DNA from: an uncultured Methylophilaceae bacterium | Lineage (GTDB): Bacteria; Pseudomonadota; Gammaproteobacteria; Burkholderiales; Methylophilaceae | Direction: 5' to 3' | Assembly (NCBI GenBank): GCA_903834185.1 | Contig: CAILHX010000010.1 | Coordinates: forward strand, 1 to 64,000 | DNA: 64,000 bases | Shown: one piece after another, positions 58,252-64,000 of the stretch | How positions within the stretch are numbered: position 1 is the stretch's first letter | Layout: the number at the start of each line of letters is the position of its first letter | Translations under genes and position numbers: made by a program | The notes under the pieces: generated by a model | What the model was told of the DNA's origin: nothing | The model's input: the letters and a program-made list of their open reading frames with translations, nothing else | Databases searched by the model: none

Positions 58252-61200
58252 TTATTGCTTTGCGTTCCATCTTAAATCCAGGGTAAACGGATAATCCTTG
58301 TTGATTTCTTCTACCGGTATTTCTATTGGTTTTTTGTTTGCAGTGTGCCCGTGATTCCAAAAGCGGCTGATGCGGCGGCCTTCCGCTTCATTGGCGTTGA
58401 CGGGGAGCGTGTCGTAGTTGCGCCCTCCTGGGTGGCTGACGTGATAGGTACATCCACCGACAGCGCGATTATTCCAGCTATCTATAATGTCGAATACCAG
58501 CGGGGCCTGTACGCCTATGGTGGGGTGCAAGGCGGAAGGCGGATTCCATGCGCGAAAACGAACCCCGGCGACTAATTCACCTTGCGTGCCGGTGGCATGT
58601 AACGGCACACGGCGGCCATTGCATGTGACGACATAACGGTCTCCGGTAGCTCCACTAAGCCTGACCTGAAGTCGTTCGACCGAGGAATCCACATAGCGTG
58701 CAGTCCCGCTACTGGTAATTTCTTCACCCATTACATGCCATGGCTCGATCGCAGTGTGCAGATCCAATTGCATATCGCCGACCTGCACAGTCCCACAACG
58801 CGGGAACCTGAATTCGAGAAAAGGGGCGAACCATTCCGGCTTGAAGTCGTAACCTGCGGCTTTAAGATCGAGCGCAACATCCTGAATATCGCTGGCGACA
58901 AAATGCGGCAGCATGAAGCGGTCATGCAGATGTGTACCCCAGCGTACAAGCGGTTTCTGATAAGGTTGTTTCCAGAACCATGCCACCAGGGTTCGTAGCA
59001 GCAACATCTGCATCAGGCTCATCTCTGCGTGGGGCGGCATCTCGAAGGCACGTAGTTCGAGCAAGCCCAAACGCCCGGCATCGGTACCAGGGGCATAAAG
59101 CTTGTCTATGCAGAATTCGCTACGGTGGGTGTTACCTGTCATATCCACCAGCAGGTTACGCAATAACCTGTCCACCAGCCAAGGTGCCGGCACTTCACCC
59201 GCAGGCATTTGCTGGAAGGCGATCTCAAGCTCATACAAGCTATCGTTACGCGCTTCGTCCACGCGTGGTGCCTGACTGGTCGGCCCGATGAACAGACCGG
59301 AAAACAAATAGGATAATGCCGGGTGATGCTGCCAGTAAGTGATCAGGCTACGTAATAAATCCGGACGACGCAGGATGGGACTATCCGCGGGGGTGATGCC
59401 GCCGAGCGTGACGTGATTGCCGCCACCGGTACCTGTATGACGACCATCCAGCATGAATTTTTCGGTGCCCAGCCGAGTCAGCCGCGCCTGTTCATAAAGT
59501 GTAGTGGTGTTATGCACCAACTCTTTCCAGCTTTTGGCGGGATGAATATTGACCTCGATCACGCCGGGATCAGGCGTTACTGGCAATCGGGTGAGGCGAA
59601 GATCATGCGGCGGCTGGTAACCCTCTATCAGTACCGGCATGTTGAGTTTTTTACTGGTGGCCTCGACTGAAGCAATGATATCGAGATAGTGCTCCAGGGC
59701 ATTGGTCGGCGGAATGAATATATACAGGCGACCATGACGCGCCTCTACACATAGCGCTGTGTGGGGCGTCCATTTTGGGTTGACCTCTTTTTCCGTTGCT
59801 GCGGGATCTATTGTCTTGGCTTTGTCTTTGCTATAGCGACGACTGACTTCTGCATCCATATCCTGCAATGGCTCTACCGCCTCGTACAGACTGCGTTCCG
59901 GCTCGTGGTCGCGATCCTTGTAGTCGACCCAGGGCAGGCTATTCAACGGTAGCCGCAAACCCATGGCGGAATCGCCTGGGATCAGGAACATCTCCCCGCG
60001 ACGGAATTCCCACTGGCTGCTGCTCCATGTCTTGCGCAGATGGCTCCAGTGTACAGGCAACACATAACCCACTTGTGCGCCTAGCCCAGCAGTCAACACT
60101 CTGGTCAAACGCTTGCGTTCAAGGTCATCTTTCAAATCAATTTTTAATGGATCAATATTTTCCGGCAATACACCTTCCTGCAGCAGATAATGCAGAGGGT
60201 CCTCATACCCGGCGCGTATATAGCTCCCCTTCAAGCCCAGATGCCGGGCCAGCTCCTTGATATATGTCTCTGCGTGTTTGACTTTGAAGCCGTAATTCTT
60301 GGTCAGATTCGCCAATAACTCAGGATCTTTCCACACAGGTTTTCCGTCCTTACGCCAGAAACAGGCCAACTGCCAGCGCGGCAATTGCTCGCCCGGATAC
60401 CACTTACCCTGACCAAAATAAAGCAGGCCGCCTGGGGCGAAAGCATCGCGCAAGCGGCAGATCAATTCTCCCGCAAGTTTGCGCTTTTGCTCGCCATCGG
60501 CATCGGTATTCCATTCCGGCGCATCCATCTTGACTATGGACACGAAGGTGGGTTCACCGCCCATGGTCAGGCGCACATCCCCTTTTTTGAGTTCGCCATC
60601 TACCTTGTCCCCCAGTTTTTCTATCTGGCTCCACTGTTCTCGGGTGTAGGGTTTGGTAACACGCGGATCTTCAAGGATGCGCTTGACGCTATTACTGAAT
60701 TCAAATGTGATTTTGGCCTGACCGGTAAACCCACCCGTCACTGGCGCGGCACTGACAAAATCCGCAGTGCACGCCAGCGGGATATGGCCTTCTCCGGCAA
60801 ACAAACCGGAGGTGGGATCCAGGCCTATCCAGCCGGCACCTGGAATGAACACCTCGGCCCACGCATGAAGGTCGGTAAAGTCTTTTTCCGTACCGGAAGG
60901 ACCATCCAAAGCCTTCACATCAGCAGTCAGCTGTACCAGATATCCGGATACAAAACGTGCTGCCAAACCAAGATGACGCAATACCTGTACCAGCAACCAG
61001 CCTGAATCACGGCACGAACCCAATCTTTTCTGCAGCGTTTCTTCACAGGTCTGCACGCCGGGCTCCATACGGATACTGTAGTTCACGGCCTGATTGATAC
61101 GCTGGTTGATCGCTACCAGAAAGTCAACAATAGCGGTTTTGTCGCGTGGGATATCGGCAAGAAACTCCTGTAGCAATACCCCCTTCTCTTTAATTTCCAG

Positions 61201-61551
61201 ATATGGCAACAGCTCTTTTTGCAGTTGTTCAGGATAGTGGAAAGGGTAATACTCGGCATATTCTTCAAGGAAAAAATCGAACGGGTTGATTACCGTCATT
61301 TCGGCTATCAGATCGACTTCTACGGAGAGCTCGCTGGATTTTTCCGGAAACACCACCCGTGCCAGATAATTTCCGAAAGGGTCTTGCTGCCAGTTGATGA
61401 AGTGCTTTTCCGGCTTGATCTTGAGCGAGTAAGCACTGACTGGCGTACGTGAATGTGCCGCCGGACGCAGCCGGAATACATGCGGTGACAATTGTACCGG
61501 TTGGTCGTAAACGTAGCGGGTTTTGTGATGAAGCGCGACCTTGATGGTCAT
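58252..61551 (-). CDS. Transglutaminase-DUF2126 fusion (predicted GS-type amidoligase)
   Basis: From the start at 61551 (MTIKVALHHKTRYVYDQPVQ) the protein is 1099 residues; a longer reading from 61671 overlaps the previous gene and lacks family support. Residues about 1-290 are a transglutaminase-like module with a full triad: Cys180 (RLGSCRDSGWLL), His229 (DLHAWAEVFI), Asp245 (GLDPTSGLF). The rest is DUF2126, listed as a putative amidoligase related to glutamine synthetase. Signatures are TMGGEPTFVSI (about 330-340), GVIEVNIHPAKSW (about 663-675) and DGRHTGTGGGNHVTLGG (about 702-718). A ligase and a transglutaminase on one chain suggest building and trimming or transfer of one amide-linked product. 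One base separates its start from the previous stop. Confidence 0.88.
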   Translation of the reverse strand: MTIKVALHHKTRYVYDQPVQLSPHVFRLRPAAHSRTPVSAYSLKIKPEKHFINWQQDPFGNYLARVVFPEKSSELSVEVDLIAEMTVINPFDFFLEEYAEYYPFHYPEQLQKELLPYLEIKEKGVLLQEFLADIPRDKTAIVDFLVAINQRINQAVNYSIRMEPGVQTCEETLQKRLGSCRDSGWLLVQVLRHLGLAARFVSGYLVQLTADVKALDGPSGTEKDFTDLHAWAEVFIPGAGWIGLDPTSGLFAGEGHIPLACTADFVSAAPVTGGFTGQAKITFEFSNSVKRILEDPRVTKPYTREQWSQIEKLGDKVDGELKKGDVRLTMGGEPTFVSIVKMDAPEWNTDADGEQKRKLAGELICRLRDAFAPGGLLYFGQGKWYPGEQLPRWQLACFWRKDGKPVWKDPELLANLTKNYGFKVKHAETYIKELARHLGLKGSYIRAGYEDPLHYLLQEGVLPENIDPLKIDLKDDLERKRLTRVLTAGLGAQVGYVLPVHWSHLRKTWSSSQWEFRRGEMFLIPGDSAMGLRLPLNSLPWVDYKDRDHEPERSLYEAVEPLQDMDAEVSRRYSKDKAKTIDPAATEKEVNPKWTPHTALCVEARHGRLYIFIPPTNALEHYLDIIASVEATSKKLNMPVLIEGYQPPHDLRLTRLPVTPDPGVIEVNIHPAKSWKELVHNTTTLYEQARLTRLGTEKFMLDGRHTGTGGGNHVTLGGITPADSPILRRPDLLRSLITYWQHHPALSYLFSGLFIGPTSQAPRVDEARNDSLYELEIAFQQMPAGEVPAPWLVDRLLRNLLVDMTGNTHRSEFCIDKLYAPGTDAGRLGLLELRAFEMPPHAEMSLMQMLLLRTLVAWFWKQPYQKPLVRWGTHLHDRFMLPHFVASDIQDVALDLKAAGYDFKPEWFAPFLEFRFPRCGTVQVGDMQLDLHTAIEPWHVMGEEITSSGTARYVDSSVERLQVRLSGATGDRYVVTCNGRRVPLHATGTQGELVAGVRFRAWNPPSALHPTIGVQAPLVFDIIDSWNNRAVGGCTYHVSHPGGRNYDTLPVNANEAEGRRISRFWNHGHTANKKPIEIPVEEINKDYPFTLDLRWNAKQ

Positions 61552-61552
61552 G

Positions 61553-62815
61553 CTAACCTGTACTTTCAGCTTGCAGCAGCTTGAGATTTTCTTCCACCCC
61601 GGCAGCAGCAGTAAGCTCTGCCACATTCTGTTTGGTGAAGAAACCGTCAAAACCGCCGAAGCGCTGCACATACTCCACGATCAACGAGGAATGCTCGGAA
61701 GCACTTGAGAATATCTGCTTCAAACCTTCTTCTCTGGAACCGATCACATCCAGCAGAAAATCCTTGCCCTTGGCCTTGATCGCCTCTACCACGTAATCAA
61801 TATTGGCCAAGCCTTTGGTTTCACCGTCGGCTACGCTCAATGCTACATGATGCAGTCTGGGCCCATAGTTACGCACAAAACTTTCGGTGGGTGAAGGAAG
61901 TCCGATCAGATGATTCACGAAATAGGGATGGTTGGCTGCTGTGAACACTTTGGCAGGACTAAAACTTTCATCGGCATAATGCACGCTTTTGGTCACATTG
62001 GTTGACGAGTTCTGATTTTCGATATTGTAAGAACCCCAATAGTAGTAACTTGAAAGCGTCAGGTATTCGAGTATCGCCACTTCGCGATTCTGGCTGTAAA
62101 CGCGCGTTGCCAGATGGTCGATGGGCAGGATCAGCTTGTCCAGACTCAACTCTTTCTGCATCTCCTTGGCTTCCAGATAACCGCGGTTGACGTCGTTATG
62201 TATCGTGCTATTACCCAGGGCATAGACACGTATATCTTCCGGCGGACGTTCCCAGTAGCCGACGATATTATGGGTATAGGGCGAAGGCTTGACGATGGCC
62301 ATATTGCCCGGCAATTCCAATTTGCGGATCTGATCCTGATTAAAGAATCGTACCTCGCGTGATTTCTGCATTTCCATTACTTCATGCAGATTGCTAACGC
62401 GGAAGATCTCCCCCATGTAGCGCGAATTCGGTTTATGCGCACCTATGGGATAAACCTCGTTCAGACTGCGGAAGATCCCGTGGGTATTGGGATCGCGGAC
62501 TTCACGTACCAGCAGGTCAGGTGAATTCATGTCGATACGTAACACATGGGTCCAGTGCGACTCGGATTCCAGCGTGACCAGATAATGATATGGCGTCATC
62601 AACGCCAGTTCGCTGACATAGGCGACCGAACATCCCGGCTCTACTGTAATCATCAATGCATCCACCTGATGGATGATATCGGTCAAGCCGATACGGTCAC
62701 GATCTTCCAGCAGTTTGACCAAAAATTCGTCAAACCAGGGAGAGTTGGTTTTGTCACCCTGTTTAGGGTGAGCCAGAGAGTTTGCTGAAGGGCTGCCTGC
62801 TTTTAAGGAGTTCAT
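61553..62815 (-). CDS. HPPD-like VOC-fold protein in the amidoligase cluster
   Basis: I do not know a named family for this 420-residue protein (start ATG at 62815; a reading from 62923 adds 36 residues overlapping the previous gene). Its C-terminal half resembles 4-hydroxyphenylpyruvate dioxygenase. IDHLATRV gives His234, RLHHVALSV gives His322/323, and LIVEYVQRFGGFDGFFTK gives Glu381, matching the His-His-Glu iron triad and the QR..GF end of HPPD. The N-terminal half has only weak similarity to anything I recognise (HWTHVLRIDMNSPDLLVREV). It may be a non-heme iron oxygenase or a related VOC enzyme. It lies between a Cys-less transglutaminase-like gene (20 bases upstream) and the DUF2126 fusion (1 base downstream), so it is part of the operon. 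Confidence 0.6.
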   Translation of the reverse strand: MNSLKAGSPSANSLAHPKQGDKTNSPWFDEFLVKLLEDRDRIGLTDIIHQVDALMITVEPGCSVAYVSELALMTPYHYLVTLESESHWTHVLRIDMNSPDLLVREVRDPNTHGIFRSLNEVYPIGAHKPNSRYMGEIFRVSNLHEVMEMQKSREVRFFNQDQIRKLELPGNMAIVKPSPYTHNIVGYWERPPEDIRVYALGNSTIHNDVNRGYLEAKEMQKELSLDKLILPIDHLATRVYSQNREVAILEYLTLSSYYYWGSYNIENQNSSTNVTKSVHYADESFSPAKVFTAANHPYFVNHLIGLPSPTESFVRNYGPRLHHVALSVADGETKGLANIDYVVEAIKAKGKDFLLDVIGSREEGLKQIFSSASEHSSLIVEYVQRFGGFDGFFTKQNVAELTAAAGVEENLKLLQAESTG

Positions 62816-62835
62816 AAAGTGCTCGTAGATACCAA

Positions 62836-63636
62836 TTACTGCTGTGATTGTTCCATGTTGTGTGCCAAAAGGGTACTGGTCATGGATTGTTTTGCATGTG
62901 GCGTGAGTCCCTTGAACGGACATGCATCATTATCGTCCAAGCCTGTCGCCAGCCTAACATGTATCCCGTTGGCACGCTGCCGGTTGGAAACATCAAAACT
63001 GTGCCAGCCGCTACCTTCCAGCCACGCATCGGCCCAGGCATGACTTTCCATCTTGCCGCCTTGCGGGGTGTACAGATAGCCGCTGACATATCGTCCGGGG
63101 ATTCCCAGACTGCGGCAACAGGCGATGAAGATATGCGCGTGATCCTGATAAGAGCCCTTACCGGCAGCCAATGCCTCGGAAGCACTGGAATGACGACTGG
63201 CAGACGACCTGCGACAGGCGACAGAATCAGCAATGCCGTGCATCAGCTCAGTGAGAACGACCTCATCCAGTTTGCCGCTTGCAGGTACAAATAATCGCGC
63301 AAAATTGCGTATGCGAATGTCAGGCTTGGTGAGTGGTGTATCACGCAGATAGACTTCTATCGGAAACAAGTCGTCATTGGGCGGCAGGTCAATATCCGTT
63401 TCAACCTCACCGTGAGCGGTGATGACGACCTCACTATGCGGCTCGTCCAGCACCAGCGTATGGGTGGTATTACCAAAAGCATCCGCGTACGACTGCAATT
63501 TACCGTTGACCCGGATATCCCAGTTCTTCACCCGTTGCCCGAAACCATCCTGTGGTGTCAGATGAAGCTGCTGTATGGTGTATGTCATCGGCATATCGAA
63601 TTCGTAGCATGCCCTGTGTTCAATATTCAAATTCAT
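62836..63636 (-). CDS. Transglutaminase-like protein with Cys replaced by Tyr
   Basis: The 266-residue protein has the layout of bacterial transglutaminase-like proteins (COG1305 type): N-terminal beta domain (MNLNIEHRACYEFDMPMTYT; QLHLTPQDGFGQRVKNWDI), then the core. The expected GVCQDHAH motif reads KGSYQDHAHIFIACCRSLG, so position 163 is Tyr (TAT) in place of the nucleophile Cys. His199 (MESHAWADAWLEGSG) and Asp215 (HSFDVSNRQ) remain. It is therefore either an inactive partner protein or uses other chemistry; Cys173/174 lie close by. It follows an alpha-E gene after 39 bases and precedes the HPPD-like gene by 20 bases. Confidence 0.85.
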   Translation of the reverse strand: MNLNIEHRACYEFDMPMTYTIQQLHLTPQDGFGQRVKNWDIRVNGKLQSYADAFGNTTHTLVLDEPHSEVVITAHGEVETDIDLPPNDDLFPIEVYLRDTPLTKPDIRIRNFARLFVPASGKLDEVVLTELMHGIADSVACRRSSASRHSSASEALAAGKGSYQDHAHIFIACCRSLGIPGRYVSGYLYTPQGGKMESHAWADAWLEGSGWHSFDVSNRQRANGIHVRLATGLDDNDACPFKGLTPHAKQSMTSTLLAHNMEQSQQ

Positions 63637-63675
63637 CGCAATACCCTTTCAAAATACACTTTCAATAATTCCCTG

Positions 63676-64000
63676 TCATCGAGGGGCGTTAAGGAAAGTC
63701 TTTTGAATTTCCACACCTAGGTTGTTATTAAGAATGATGAAGTCCTGTAAAAACTCATGCAGTCCGTTATCGGCAATCACATTCATGCGCCCAAAATGCA
63801 GTTTTGCGTGCAGCTCGCCCGCCTGACGCATGCACTCCATACCGCGGTCAGCACAGATTTTTTCCAGGATAGGCGATATCTCGTCCAGACAGGTATGCAG
63901 GGATCTCGGCATGTCATCGCGCAACACCAGCAACTCTGCGACTTTTCTGGCATCTATGGTGTCGCGGAACACTTTTTGGTAAGCCTCCATGGCAGACACC
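63676..64000 (-). CDS. Alpha-E domain protein (C-terminal part, cut by window edge)
   Basis: The reading frame runs off the right edge. The 107 visible residues, with MEAYQKVFRDTIDARKVAEL and LVLRDDMPRSLHTCLDEISP, match the C-terminal helices of the stand-alone alpha-E domain family (COG2307). Alpha-E proteins are normally encoded next to a circularly permuted ATP-grasp gene, which would be expected to the right of the window. It is the first visible gene of a second minus-strand amidoligase/transglutaminase operon. Confidence 0.8.
   Translation of the reverse strand, partial: VSAMEAYQKVFRDTIDARKVAELLVLRDDMPRSLHTCLDEISPILEKICADRGMECMRQAGELHAKLHFGRMNVIADNGLHEFLQDFIILNNNLGVEIQKTFLNAPR

Noticed and set aside
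1-64000. Prophage, insertion sequence, CRISPR array or classical defence system
   Set aside because: No transposase, integrase, phage structural gene, spaced direct repeats or known defence genes were seen; the only element-like feature is the 102-bp inverted repeat at 29956.

Overview
The window is ordinary chromosomal DNA of a Gram-negative bacterium, most likely a betaproteobacterium of the Nitrosomonadales type. This is judged from gene order and protein similarity only. Pointers are the flagellar P- and L-ring genes, the gene order thrS-infC-rpmI-rplT-pheST-ihfA-merR, the order nudJ-mnmA, a 14-gene nuo operon followed by a DUF2818 gene, and a ppc gene. The genus cannot be fixed. No transposase, phage gene, rRNA gene or CRISPR array was seen.

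Layout. 1-9.8 kb: a flagellar rod/hook/ring operon on the minus strand (flgB to flgJ, running off the left edge), with a diguanylate cyclase gene between flgB and a divergent flgA. 9.9-13.1 kb: four minus-strand genes for exported proteins (ankyrin repeats, sorbosone-dehydrogenase-like, an unrecognised protein, an SMP-30/NHL-type propeller). 13.2-19.4 kb: purL, yaiI-like and recQ. 19.5-21.2 kb: tRNA-Pro(GGG), nudJ and mnmA on the plus strand. 21.2-28.9 kb: merR, ihfA, pheTS, rplT, rpmI, infC (apparent AUA start), thrS and tRNA-Val(GAC). 29.0-44.6 kb: a 2OG-Fe(II) oxygenase, DUF2818 and the complete nuoA-N operon for respiratory complex I. The nuo operon carries a 135-bp partial duplication at the start of nuoD.

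44.7-64 kb is the most unusual part. It holds a YoaA/DinG helicase overlapping an Anbu proteasome-like protease, then a divergent ppc, a circularly permuted ATP-grasp/alpha-E fusion and two transglutaminase-like proteins. A PCD/DCoH-family protein with altered active-site residues, uppP and a CYTH-CHAD protein follow. A second, minus-strand set ends the window: alpha-E (cut by the edge), a transglutaminase-like protein whose Cys is replaced by Tyr, an HPPD-like VOC-fold protein, and a transglutaminase-DUF2126 (GS-type amidoligase) fusion. ATP-grasp, alpha-E, transglutaminase, DUF2126 and Anbu genes are known to cluster and are predicted to make and break an unidentified amide- or peptide-linked product. 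The HPPD-like member looks like an added, undescribed component.

How it fits together: the flagellar genes build the rod, hook and rings, with c-di-GMP synthesis encoded inside the locus. The translation and tRNA block is in its conserved arrangement, and nuo gives a full proton-pumping complex I. The last 17 kb appears to be two amidoligase/transglutaminase modules around a few housekeeping genes.
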